DNA of 64,000 nt from JAYPHU01 sp038127535 (GTDB lineage Bacteria; Pseudomonadota; Alphaproteobacteria; Rhodospirillales; UBA2165): assembly GCA_038127535.1 (NCBI GenBank), contig JAYPHU010000014.1, forward strand, positions 1 to 64,000, given 5' to 3'. Below the pieces are notes generated by a model. That model had not been told where the DNA came from. It saw only the letters and a list, made by a program, of their open reading frames with translations, and made no database searches. The position numbers were made by a program, and so were the translations under genes. Below are positions 53,414-61,923 of this stretch, piece by piece; position 1 is the stretch's first letter, and each line of letters starts with the position of its first letter.

Positions 53414-55903
53414 TTACGCCGTCGCTTCGTCCTTGCCGCTCATCTGATAGATCAGCGTCGCCCCCATCACGATCGCACCCACAATGTAAGTGTAGTAGTG
53501 AAGGTTAGCTTCGGTGCCGACGACCCAGGCGATGAACTCGCCGGTGGGCATCAACAGACACAGCGCACAGAACAGCCAGATAAACCGCTCATACGGCACA
53601 TGCCGGCCGATGCCCCAACCGTCAAGGAATTTCGCCCAGCAGAACACACCGGCCGAAATGGCGATCACCGAAATAACGATGTCGAAGATCGGGCCTTCCA
53701 GCAATAGCGGCGTATAAACGAACAGGAACGGCGTGATCAGGATCATCGAGGCCTGTTTGAGCGCCTGGTTACCTGTTTTTACCGGATCGGACTGCGCGAT
53801 GGAACTCGCCGCATAAGCCGCCAGGGCCACCGGCGGGGTCACCGCGCTGACCACGGCCACCCAGTAGCTGATCATGTGGGCGGCGATCGGCGGTACACCC
53901 AGTTCAGACAGCGCGCCGACCGCGAAGATCGCCAAAATCACATAGCTGGCGACGATAGGCAGGCCCATACCGACGATGTAACCGGCGACGATTACCCAGA
54001 ATATGGTCAACGGCAGCAGCCCAAAACTGGCGTCCACCAACAATTGAGACACCCGGCCCGGGAGATCGGACTGGGTCGCGGCGGAGAGCAGAATACCCAG
54101 CACGCCGGCGATGCAACTAACCACCAGCGTGTTTCGCGCGCCCGCTTCGAGAGAGACCCAGATCGTGCGGACCAGCTCCTTGAACACGTCGCCCAAGGAT
54201 TTGATCTCCAAACCGGCATCATCATAACCGACGCCGGCGTTGGCGACTTCGCGGATTGCATGTTCGGGAGCATCGCTCCGGCCGAGATAGGCAATCTCGC
54301 CCACTTTCAGGACGATGAAGGTGAACAACACCCAATAGCCAGCGTCGCCGATGCCGATTCCCACATCAGCGTAGACGAACCACATAAAGGGCGCACCGAT
54401 TTTCTCACCGAAGATATAAACGAACGCTCCAACCAGAACACTAATCGTCAAATAAGATTTCCATGAGGTGCGCGACACACGTGTGGGGATCACGACCAAC
54501 AAATCAGTCAGCTTCAGCATGATGATCAGAATGATGGTCTTGGCCGCCGCTAGGAACGCGGAGTCGCCGATTACCAGAAAGAAGATCATCGCCGGAATCG
54601 GCAGCAACAGGTGCAGCCGAGGCACAATACCGTCCCACGACGGCAGTTCAGAGGCCGGCACCCCATGCAGCTTGTCTCGCCGGGCCCGGAAATACACGAT
54701 CAGGCCTACCGACAGGTAATAAAGAAGCGCCGGAATGGCAGCGATCTTGACGATATCGAAGTAGCTGGTTTCAGTTAGTTCCGCTAGCAGGAACGCGCCG
54801 GCGCCCATGATCGGCGGCATATAGGCGCCGCCGGTCGACGCCGCAGCTTCAACGCCGCCTGCGAACTCGGGCCGGTAGCCGACTCGCTTCATCAGCGGAA
54901 TGGTAAACGTGCCCGTGGTCATAACGTTGGCGACGCCGCTACCGGAGATCATCCCGAAGAAGCCGCTGGAGATCACCGCTGCTAGACCGGGGCCGCCAGT
55001 CTTTTGGCCGGTCAGCCGGTAGGTCGTGTTGATGATCAGCGCACCCAAACCGGTTTTTTCCAGGAAGGCGCCCAGGATCACGAAGATCACGATGAAGGTT
55101 GCGAACACTTCGACGATCAGGCCCAGCATGCCCTCGGTGGACAGCATGAGGAATTCCAGCACCCGTGCGGTGCGGTTGCCCGGGTGCTCCAGAATGCCCG
55201 GCAGATTCTGGGCGATCGGTTCAAACGAATAGATAAAGAACAGGAAGCCCAGCAGCGGGATCAGCGGTCCGACGATACGCCGGGCGATCTCGAAGCTCAC
55301 GGCCGCCATCATGGTGCCGAAAATTACCAGCTCGGCCGGCACCCGGCCGCCCATGTTGGTCTGCAGTTCGACCAGGTTGATGCCCCACCAAGTGACCGAC
55401 GCTATGGCCGCCGACAGATAGAGGACGTCCGAAATGACCAGTCCGTCGCCCCGGCTACCGCGCCGGGCCTCGAAATAATAGAGGGCCGCACCGACAACGC
55501 CGCCGGCGATACCTATGGTCCAAATGGTGTCGGTGATGTAGCGCCGCCAGAAATATTCCTGGCCACTCGCGGCCCAATGGATCAAGACCGCAATGGAGCC
55601 GACCAGCATGACCATGGAGATTAGGGAGAAAAACTCATCCAGCCAGACAAACCCTTCCTTTAGGGATTTCTGCCGGCTTTTGAAGAGCAGGAGCGACATG
55701 ACGCTCACGCCCATGAAGAACGTGCCCTTGAAAATCTCGGAAACGGGTGGGCCGAAAACGGCGATATGAAGGAAGAAATACGAATAAGCCACCGCCACCA
55801 CGGAAAATAATATTTTCGCAAGGCCTGAAAGCTGTCTGGGTTGCGTCATCTCCTCACTAATGAGGCCGATTTTCATCAAGACGCCGACGGTTCCGGTAGC
55901 CAT
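53414..55903 (-). CDS. TRAP transporter fused permease (4TM/12TM, TAXI type), 829 residues
   Basis: A fused DctQM-type permease with about 18 hydrophobic segments, the form that works with TAXI binding proteins. Family motifs include FGMISGSGVANVMTTGTFTIPLMKRVGY, the GAYMPPIMGAGAFLLAEL loop and AVTPPVALAAYAASSIA. A binding-protein gene lies just upstream on the same strand with about 130 bases between. It is longer than its counterpart at 61924-63900 by about 170 residues, mostly in extra hydrophobic segments at the C-terminus. Confidence 0.93.
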   Translation of the reverse strand: MATGTVGVLMKIGLISEEMTQPRQLSGLAKILFSVVAVAYSYFFLHIAVFGPPVSEIFKGTFFMGVSVMSLLLFKSRQKSLKEGFVWLDEFFSLISMVMLVGSIAVLIHWAASGQEYFWRRYITDTIWTIGIAGGVVGAALYYFEARRGSRGDGLVISDVLYLSAAIASVTWWGINLVELQTNMGGRVPAELVIFGTMMAAVSFEIARRIVGPLIPLLGFLFFIYSFEPIAQNLPGILEHPGNRTARVLEFLMLSTEGMLGLIVEVFATFIVIFVILGAFLEKTGLGALIINTTYRLTGQKTGGPGLAAVISSGFFGMISGSGVANVMTTGTFTIPLMKRVGYRPEFAGGVEAAASTGGAYMPPIMGAGAFLLAELTETSYFDIVKIAAIPALLYYLSVGLIVYFRARRDKLHGVPASELPSWDGIVPRLHLLLPIPAMIFFLVIGDSAFLAAAKTIILIIMLKLTDLLVVIPTRVSRTSWKSYLTISVLVGAFVYIFGEKIGAPFMWFVYADVGIGIGDAGYWVLFTFIVLKVGEIAYLGRSDAPEHAIREVANAGVGYDDAGLEIKSLGDVFKELVRTIWVSLEAGARNTLVVSCIAGVLGILLSAATQSDLPGRVSQLLVDASFGLLPLTIFWVIVAGYIVGMGLPIVASYVILAIFAVGALSELGVPPIAAHMISYWVAVVSAVTPPVALAAYAASSIAQSDPVKTGNQALKQASMILITPFLFVYTPLLLEGPIFDIVISVIAISAGVFCWAKFLDGWGIGRHVPYERFIWLFCALCLLMPTGEFIAWVVGTEANLHYYTYIVGAIVMGATLIYQMSGKDEATA

Positions 55904-56033
55904 GGCAGTGTCCCCGTTTACTATATGAGCAAAATAATTGTTGGATTTTGTCAGCGAGAGAGCGCGAGGAGATTAACTCTCCCCGCGTTCAAACCAATTC
56001 TCGTGCTAGGCATTCAGAAGAATGCCGGGTCGG

Positions 56034-57023
56034 TTAGTACCCTTGAACTAGACTAGCCGGCATTTTGTAGCCGCGGCCCGACCAGTACTTGGCCGCTGCC
56101 GGGTGAATCGGAATCTTCACCGTCGTCAGGTTGGAGAAGTCGCCGTTCAGCGTCTTCCAATAACCTGCCGTGGCAGATAGTTTCTTCAGATTTTCCGGCT
56201 TGGCGGCAACCGACAGCATAGCTTCGATCGCAGCAGCGGAAACTGATTTGTGAGCCAGCCAGTACACGTCATAACCGATGGACTTGGCCGGTTCGGTCAT
56301 GCCGCGCACGTCCTTCTGCACCGGAATGGTCAGCGGAGAATAGAACGGGTTGGCTTTGACGATGGCTGCTTGTTCGGCATCGGTCAGGCTGACGTAGCGC
56401 ACCGGCTTGGTGATCGACAGCTGAGTCACGGCCGGGATCAGGAACGGCGCGCCGGCGGAGCAATACACGTCGATCTGACGGTCGCCCAAGGCGCGTCCGG
56501 AGGCCGCGAAGCCAAGGTTACGGGCATCAATCTTGTCGAGGAGCCCAACGCCCTTGAAGATATTGACGCAGTTCACGTTGGAACCGGAACCCTTGTTCAG
56601 CAGGTTAACAACCTTACCCTTCATGTCGGAGAAGGTTTTGATCGGGCTGTCAGCCAACACGACGATGAGCTGAGCCTGCTTACGCACGTTACCGATGATC
56701 CGGAAATCCTTGCTGGCGCCATCGCGCTTGAACAGACCAATGCCGTTCCAGGACTGATAGGCCTGGCCGACGTGGCCCCAAGCGGTGTGGAAATCGCCGA
56801 GTGAAACGCGGCGCACGTTATCCACTGAACCGTTGGACGGGGAATAGTTGAACTTGAATTTGCCGCTAAGTTCGCTGTTGAGTAATTGCGCACCAGCACT
56901 AACGGCAGGGTGCCAGCCGCCGCCAGCGGGGCCGCCACCAATTTTGTAAGATTCCATCGCCTGAGCAGACGTGGCCACAGCCAACGCAGCACTGGCAACC
57001 ATCAAACCTTTGAAGATTTTCAT
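56034..57023 (-). CDS. TRAP-TAXI substrate-binding protein
   Basis: A 329-residue binding protein of the TAXI family. A signal peptide covers residues 1-22 (SAQA/ME). The mature start YKIGGGPAGGGWHPAVSAGAQ is the TAXI signature, and VNLLNKGSGSNVNC follows in the middle. GGGAGGT precedes the ATG. It is first in an operon with the fused permease and probably the hydrolase at 52208. It is divergent from a TauD/TfdA dioxygenase gene. TAXI ligands include glutamate and other small acids. This one is unknown. Confidence 0.9.
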   Translation of the reverse strand: MKIFKGLMVASAALAVATSAQAMESYKIGGGPAGGGWHPAVSAGAQLLNSELSGKFKFNYSPSNGSVDNVRRVSLGDFHTAWGHVGQAYQSWNGIGLFKRDGASKDFRIIGNVRKQAQLIVVLADSPIKTFSDMKGKVVNLLNKGSGSNVNCVNIFKGVGLLDKIDARNLGFAASGRALGDRQIDVYCSAGAPFLIPAVTQLSITKPVRYVSLTDAEQAAIVKANPFYSPLTIPVQKDVRGMTEPAKSIGYDVYWLAHKSVSAAAIEAMLSVAAKPENLKKLSATAGYWKTLNGDFSNLTTVKIPIHPAAAKYWSGRGYKMPASLVQGY

Positions 57024-57052
57024 AGATACCTCCCGGGGTTACAAAGTTATAC

Positions 57053-57072
57053 AATTTTCCTTTCGGAAAATT
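57053..57072. promoter_or_regulatory. Candidate operator, dyad of GGAAAATT
   Basis: AATTTTCC (57053-57060), a 4-base spacer and GGAAAATT (57065-57072) form a perfect 8+8 dyad, 30 bases upstream of the TAXI start. A third half-site GGAAAATT is at 57144-57151, just before the divergent dioxygenase start at 57158. Symmetry and placement on both promoters suggest a regulator site. Confidence 0.5.
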
Positions 57073-57157
57073 ATCGGTATTATTATTGGGAATCTTGGGA
57101 AAGAGCAACTAAATATCTTGTGAGTTATGACGTAAAGTATACCGGAAAATTGGGGAA

Positions 57158-58189
57158 ATGACCGAAATTATCAGAGACGAGATCACCACGGCGGACGCCT
57201 GGATGGGCGCGGAAATCCAGCATCAGATGGACTGGACCTGGCATCTGACCGGCGGGGAGATCGAGGAAATCGACGCGGCGCTGCACACCGCCAAGGCCGC
57301 CGGCGCGGAGATTCCCTTCTCCAAGGACTTGTTTCCTCTACCCACAGTGCAGAAGCGGCTGGAGAAGGTCGTCCGAGAGGTTTCTGACGGCCGGGGTTGC
57401 GTGATGGTGCGCGGCCTGTCCCGCGATCATTTTACCGATGAAGATTGCGCGCTTATCTATTGGGGCATCGGCGTTCACCTCGGCACGCCCGTTTCCCAAA
57501 ACAAACGCGGCCACTTGCTGGGCCATGTCACCGACGAGGGCAAGGATCTGAGCGACCCGGACGCCCGTGCCTATCAGACCCGAAATAAGCTGGACTTCCA
57601 CTGTGACCAGTTACCGGTGGATATCCTTGGCCTGATGTGTCTGCGCGGGGCCAAGATCGGTGGGGCCAGCTATCTGGTCAGCGCCCCCATGGTGCACAAT
57701 GTTTTCCTCCGGGAACGACCCGACCTTTTGGAGTATCTCTATCAACCCCTGCACATTGATTGGCGGGGCGACCAGCCGCCGGGCGAACAGCCCTGGTACG
57801 ACGTGCCCATGTTCTCGGCCAAGGACGGCCGTATCTCGGCGCGGGTCACCAGCCGGGCGTTTATCGAGTCCGTGGTCCGCTACGGCGACGAGCTGACGAT
57901 CAGCGAGAAACAACGCGAAGCCGTGGACGTAGTGCAAGATATCGCCAACCGGCCGGAGCTCCGGCTCTCCATGGAGTTTCAGGAAGGCGACTTCCAGTTC
58001 ATCAGCAATCACTCCATCATGCACGCCCGCGAAGCCTATGAGGACTATGACGACCCGGCTTTGAAACGGCATCTTTTGCGCATGTGGATCGGCCTGCCGG
58101 ACGAGCTGCGCCGCCCTCTCTCACCGCTGCTGGATCATCGCTATGATTATGTAAAGATCGGCGGCATCCCCAAACACGCAAACGCCTGA
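57158..58189 (+). CDS. TauD/TfdA-family Fe(II)/2-oxoglutarate dioxygenase
   Basis: A 343-residue oxygenase. The iron ligands are HCDQLP (the HxD motif, His and Asp) and a distal His in SNHSIMHAREAYED, with the 2-oxoglutarate-binding arginine near the C-terminus (LLRMWIGL). The family hydroxylates taurine, 2,4-D, gamma-butyrobetaine and similar compounds, some to release a leaving group. It is divergent from a TAXI importer and starts the unit that also carries an enolase-superfamily gene 7 bases later. The two probably act on the same imported acid. Confidence 0.87.
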   Translation: MTEIIRDEITTADAWMGAEIQHQMDWTWHLTGGEIEEIDAALHTAKAAGAEIPFSKDLFPLPTVQKRLEKVVREVSDGRGCVMVRGLSRDHFTDEDCALIYWGIGVHLGTPVSQNKRGHLLGHVTDEGKDLSDPDARAYQTRNKLDFHCDQLPVDILGLMCLRGAKIGGASYLVSAPMVHNVFLRERPDLLEYLYQPLHIDWRGDQPPGEQPWYDVPMFSAKDGRISARVTSRAFIESVVRYGDELTISEKQREAVDVVQDIANRPELRLSMEFQEGDFQFISNHSIMHAREAYEDYDDPALKRHLLRMWIGLPDELRRPLSPLLDHRYDYVKIGGIPKHANA

Positions 58190-58196
58190 GGCTCCC

Positions 58197-59303
58197 ATGT
58201 TCAAAATACAAAAGATCGATTCCTATGCTGTCAGTATGCCGCTGAAGTCACCGATCAAGATGGCGGGTATCGTTGTAGAGACGGCAGATAATCTGCTGGT
58301 ACGCGCAACGGACAGCGATGGCAATGTCGGCTGGGGCGAGGCATCGTCCGCACCCACAATGACCGGTGAAACCCCGGAAAGCATGTTGGCCGCAGCGCAC
58401 TTTATCGCCCCCCGGATAGAAGGGCTGGAAATCGAAGCCTTGTCCCATATTCACCATCAGGTGGATGCGCCCATGTATGGAAATCACGGGGCCAAAGCGG
58501 CGATCGAAATCGCCCTGCTGGACATCGCTGGCAAGCGGTCAGGTAAGCCGATCTATGAATTACTGGGCGGCGCTCAGCGTGACGAGGCAAGAATATTGGC
58601 CATGATCGCCGGCGGTGACTTGGAGACCGAGAAAGCCAACGCTCGGAAACTGGCTGATGCCGGCTTTGACGCGTTCAAGGTGAAGATCGGCATTCTGGGT
58701 GCTGATCTGGACCTAGAAAGATCGGCGGCGACAAGAGCTGTTCTTGGTGAAGACGTGCAGATATCCGCCGACGCCAATCAGGGCTATACCCGCGATGACG
58801 CTCTGGATTTTGCCAGAGGCGCTCGGCAGGCGGGGTTAAACTTTATGGAACAGTTGCTGCCGGGTTCGGATATCGAGGGGATGGCTGCCTGTGCCGAGGA
58901 AACCGACGTGCCGCTCGGCGCTGACGAGGGCATTCACAGCCTGAACGATCTGCGCGCCCACAAAGATGCGGGCGCCGCCAAAGGCGCAAGTCTGAAAGCC
59001 ATTAAACTGGGCGGGCTGTTCCCGGTGATAGAGGCGGCCAACTGGATGAACGGCAATGGGATGCATATCAATCTGGCCGGAAAGGTCGCCGAATCGACCA
59101 TCGCCAGCGCCGCCGTCGCGCATGTTGCTTTGGCTTTGCCGCAGCTGGACTGGGATACGTCTATTACCAATCAGTATCTGGCGGAAGACCTGGCCGATGA
59201 TTCCTTGAAGATCGAAGACGGTGTGGTTCGTCTGGATGATCGGCCCGGACTGGGATGGGAGCCGTCCGAAGAACGGCTCCAGCGATTCCAAATCCTGCAG
59301 TAG
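58197..59303 (+). CDS. Mandelate racemase/muconate lactonizing enzyme family protein
   Basis: A 368-residue enolase-superfamily enzyme. The KxK motif is FKVKIG (Lys161, Lys163). Metal ligands are Asp192 (SADANQG), Glu218 (MEQLL) and Asp243 (GADEG), and a second base is Lys270 (AIKLGG). That pattern (K-x-K plus Lys) is of the muconate lactonizing enzyme subgroup, including dipeptide epimerases and N-succinylamino acid racemases. It follows the dioxygenase with a 7-base gap and converges on an amidohydrolase gene. Confidence 0.9.
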   Translation: MFKIQKIDSYAVSMPLKSPIKMAGIVVETADNLLVRATDSDGNVGWGEASSAPTMTGETPESMLAAAHFIAPRIEGLEIEALSHIHHQVDAPMYGNHGAKAAIEIALLDIAGKRSGKPIYELLGGAQRDEARILAMIAGGDLETEKANARKLADAGFDAFKVKIGILGADLDLERSAATRAVLGEDVQISADANQGYTRDDALDFARGARQAGLNFMEQLLPGSDIEGMAACAEETDVPLGADEGIHSLNDLRAHKDAGAAKGASLKAIKLGGLFPVIEAANWMNGNGMHINLAGKVAESTIASAAVAHVALALPQLDWDTSITNQYLAEDLADDSLKIEDGVVRLDDRPGLGWEPSEERLQRFQILQ

Positions 59304-59306
59304 ATC

Positions 59307-60401
59307 TTAGTCTATTTTGAACAGCCGCTTGGCGGTGCCGCTGAGGATGCTCTCGATATCCTCGTCGCTGAGACCTTCCGCGCTCAACAAATGCGCCACC
59401 GGATTGCGGTTGGTCATGCCGAAGTCATGGTCCGTGCCGAGCATCAACTGTGACACGCCGACTTCCGTGATCAGATGCTCCAGGTTCTCCGTGCCGTAGA
59501 CCAGCGTGTCGAAATAGAGCTGGCGGATATATTCGCTGGGCTTCTTTTTCTCGAGCCCCCGGCCGCCCCGGTCCGCGCTATTATGGCCATGATCAAACCG
59601 GCCGATATAAGACGGCAGGAACCCACCGCCGTGGGCCGCGGCGATCTTGAGACCCGGGAACCGGTCCAACGTGCCTTCATAAATTAAGTGCGCCAACGCC
59701 GTCGCCGTTTCCAACGGATTGCCTATCATATTGGTCAGGAAGCCTCTGCCGTGTAGGCGCGGCTGCAACTCAGGCTCGATCCGGGGATGGATAAACACCA
59801 CCACGTCCAGCTCTTCCGCCTTTTGCCAAAACGGATGGAACTTGGTGTTGGACAGCTCCTCACCCAGGATACTGCCCATGATCATGCAGCCCCGGTGGCC
59901 AAGCTCCTTCACCGAATGCTCCAACTGCTTGGCTGCCAAATACGGATGCTGCAGAGACACCACGCCTATAGGAACAAACTTGTCCGGGTGGGTGGCGCAG
60001 ACCTCGCTCAACAGTTCGTTCTGCTTGATCGCGATTTCCTCCGCCAGTTCATATTCAGCCCAGGGGAAATGATTCTCGGTGGCGATGCTCAAAACTTCGA
60101 TGTCCGTCCCCATGGCGTCCATCTGCTGCAGCCGGACATCGATGTTCTCGACTTTCTTGAGCTGACCTTCGTAAGGGTTCTGACCGCCCAGCTCCTCCCG
60201 GCCCTCAACCATGGGCCAAATCTGGGAGAACTGGCAGTGGGCATGCATGTCGATCACCAGAGAACGTTTGCCGTTGATCGAGATCGGCCGGGGCGTCTGC
60301 GGTTCAATTGTAGACGGGTTCCGGTCAAAGGCCGGCTTTTCAGGATGATAGTGAAGTTGGCAGCCGACGAATTCCACACCGGTCGAGTCTTCATCAGACA
60401 T
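59307..60401 (-). CDS. Amidohydrolase_2 family protein
   Basis: A 364-residue metal-dependent hydrolase or decarboxylase. Ligands are DMHAH (His53, His55), FIHPRI, AAHGGGFLPSYIGR and GTDHDFG. The HGGG-PSY pattern resembles the aminocarboxymuconate semialdehyde decarboxylase branch. An N-terminal tail of about 45 residues precedes the first metal motif, longer than usual. The ATG at 60401 has GGGGAA upstream, and an earlier ATG at 60425 adds only eight residues. Confidence 0.85.
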   Translation of the reverse strand: MSDEDSTGVEFVGCQLHYHPEKPAFDRNPSTIEPQTPRPISINGKRSLVIDMHAHCQFSQIWPMVEGREELGGQNPYEGQLKKVENIDVRLQQMDAMGTDIEVLSIATENHFPWAEYELAEEIAIKQNELLSEVCATHPDKFVPIGVVSLQHPYLAAKQLEHSVKELGHRGCMIMGSILGEELSNTKFHPFWQKAEELDVVVFIHPRIEPELQPRLHGRGFLTNMIGNPLETATALAHLIYEGTLDRFPGLKIAAAHGGGFLPSYIGRFDHGHNSADRGGRGLEKKKPSEYIRQLYFDTLVYGTENLEHLITEVGVSQLMLGTDHDFGMTNRNPVAHLLSAEGLSDEDIESILSGTAKRLFKID

Positions 60402-60514
60402 TGAGTTCCCCTGGGTTACGCACATTGAGATTTGCCCAACTGTACTGAATTGGGTTTGCCCGGAAAAGACCGAGGGGATAAATAGGCAGACAAGAAAACA
60501 GGGAAGAGAATTAG

Positions 60515-60655
60515 GTGCCTGACGGAGCTTCAGGAGGACGGCAATCGGTCGGCGTCGATATCGGCGGCACGTTCACCGATCTTGTCGCCATCCGGGACGG
60601 CGGGATCGTTGTCAGCAAATCCTCCACCATCGTGGACGACCCGACCACCGGATGA
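60515..60655 (+). pseudogene. N-terminal fragment of hydantoinase/oxoprolinase A
   Basis: 46 codons from a GTG read SVGVDIGGTFTDLVAIRDGG and then DDPTTG before TGA. That is the actin-like ATP-binding start of hydantoinase A (HyuA, normally about 690 residues). A single-base shift at about 60651 joins to a short unrelated-looking stretch ending in TAA at 60713-60715, so nearly all of the gene is deleted. No hyuB is in the window. A weak purine-rich site precedes the GTG. The fragment cannot be functional. Confidence 0.8.
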
Positions 60656-60733
60656 CGCCGACTGTGTGGAGATCGCCGGCATTTCCACTGCCGAGACTAA
60701 CGAGTTCCTTCACTAAAGACCCTACCTTCACAG

Positions 60734-60760
60734 AAAAGGCCGGCTCGTTCCCGGCCGGCC
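60734..60760 (-). terminator. Terminator of the second TAXI gene
   Basis: Read on the minus strand, GGCCGGC (60760-60754), a 9-base loop and GCCGGCC (60744-60738) are followed by TTTT and TCT. The site lies 32 bases after the stop of the TAXI gene at 60792, and so ends that operon. Confidence 0.75.
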
Positions 60761-60791
60761 CTCTTCTAACTTTTGTCACTCGATGATCAGA

Positions 60792-61805
60792 CTACATGAC
60801 CATCTTCGTGGCTTTGTCGTTTGCCTTCATGGCGTCATCGGTCCACAGGCCCTGGGCCTTGTAGAACTCAACAGCGGCCGGGTGATACGGCACCATCGGG
60901 AACAGAGTCACCGCGGCCTTCTTTTGGAAGCCTTGGAAAACCGGGCTGGATTTGGTGAAGGCGTCGGTGCCTTTCCACAGCGCCTCGGTGATCTTCTTGG
61001 CCGTGGCGTTATCCATATCCTTACTAGCCTGTAGATAGGTGTCATAGGTGATCAGGTTGGTCGGACCCATGATCCCCAACGGCGGGATCGGCTTCGGGAA
61101 GTGGGCCAACTGCAGACCCGGGAACATCATTTCCCGCATCTTGGCCAGCTTGGCCGGAGAATTGTCGAAGCTCAGGAACCGGACCTTATTCTTGGCATGA
61201 ATTTCCCGAATGATCGGCATGCCGACCGCGCCCCAGCTTGAATCCACCCGGCCCGCGCCGAAGGTCTTGATGCCGTCCACCACGCCGGTGACCGGAACTT
61301 TAACCACGTCGTCCCAAGTGATTCCGCCATTATCGAGGCCCGTCGCAATGGAGTGCGGCAGGGTCGAGTGGCCGCCGAAATCGGAGGTCAGCTTTTTACC
61401 CTTGAGATCGCCGACCTGCTTGATCGGAGAGTCGTTGCGCACGATAAGGCCCAGACGCAGCACGTTCGGCCCGGCGCGAAGGATGCGGTAGTTGGTGCGC
61501 TTTTTCTTGGCCTTGTTGCCGCCGGTGACTTCCAGATAAATGGAGCTGGCGGTGATAACCGCAAGTTTGATTTCACCATTGTTGTGCGCGTCGAGATAGG
61601 CGTCAGGGCCGGCAAACGGCCGCACCACAAAGCGCATGTCGGAATTGTCGGTCAGGGTCTTGGCCATGGCGGTGCCGACCCGGTTCATCAGGCTGCCCTG
61701 ACGGTCGGTCGCGATCACCATGGTTTGCGCCTGCGCCACGCCCGCCGCAAAGGTCATCAAACCGGCGCTAATCGCCAGTGCAGTAAATTTCTTGGATACG
61801 TACAT
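60792..61805 (-). CDS. TRAP-TAXI substrate-binding protein (second)
   Basis: A 337-residue binding protein with a signal peptide of 26 residues (AQA/QT). It lacks the clear GGGPAGG start of the first TAXI protein but retains TAXI-type ATDRQGSLMNRVGTAMAKTL and the central LKGKKLTSDFGGHS region. GGGAGGT precedes the ATG. It is the second gene of a unit headed by the fused permease at 61924-63900, and ends in a terminator. The two TAXI proteins of the window are diverged and so are likely to bind different ligands. Confidence 0.85.
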   Translation of the reverse strand: MYVSKKFTALAISAGLMTFAAGVAQAQTMVIATDRQGSLMNRVGTAMAKTLTDNSDMRFVVRPFAGPDAYLDAHNNGEIKLAVITASSIYLEVTGGNKAKKKRTNYRILRAGPNVLRLGLIVRNDSPIKQVGDLKGKKLTSDFGGHSTLPHSIATGLDNGGITWDDVVKVPVTGVVDGIKTFGAGRVDSSWGAVGMPIIREIHAKNKVRFLSFDNSPAKLAKMREMMFPGLQLAHFPKPIPPLGIMGPTNLITYDTYLQASKDMDNATAKKITEALWKGTDAFTKSSPVFQGFQKKAAVTLFPMVPYHPAAVEFYKAQGLWTDDAMKANDKATKMVM

Positions 61806-61923
61806 AAATTACCTCCCAAAGGTTGAATACCGTACATACGGCTTGGTGCGAATTGGTGGCGTATTATCAGCCACACTTATAATCATATCAATAGAACAAA
61901 TAAGGCGGATAGATGATCTCGTC

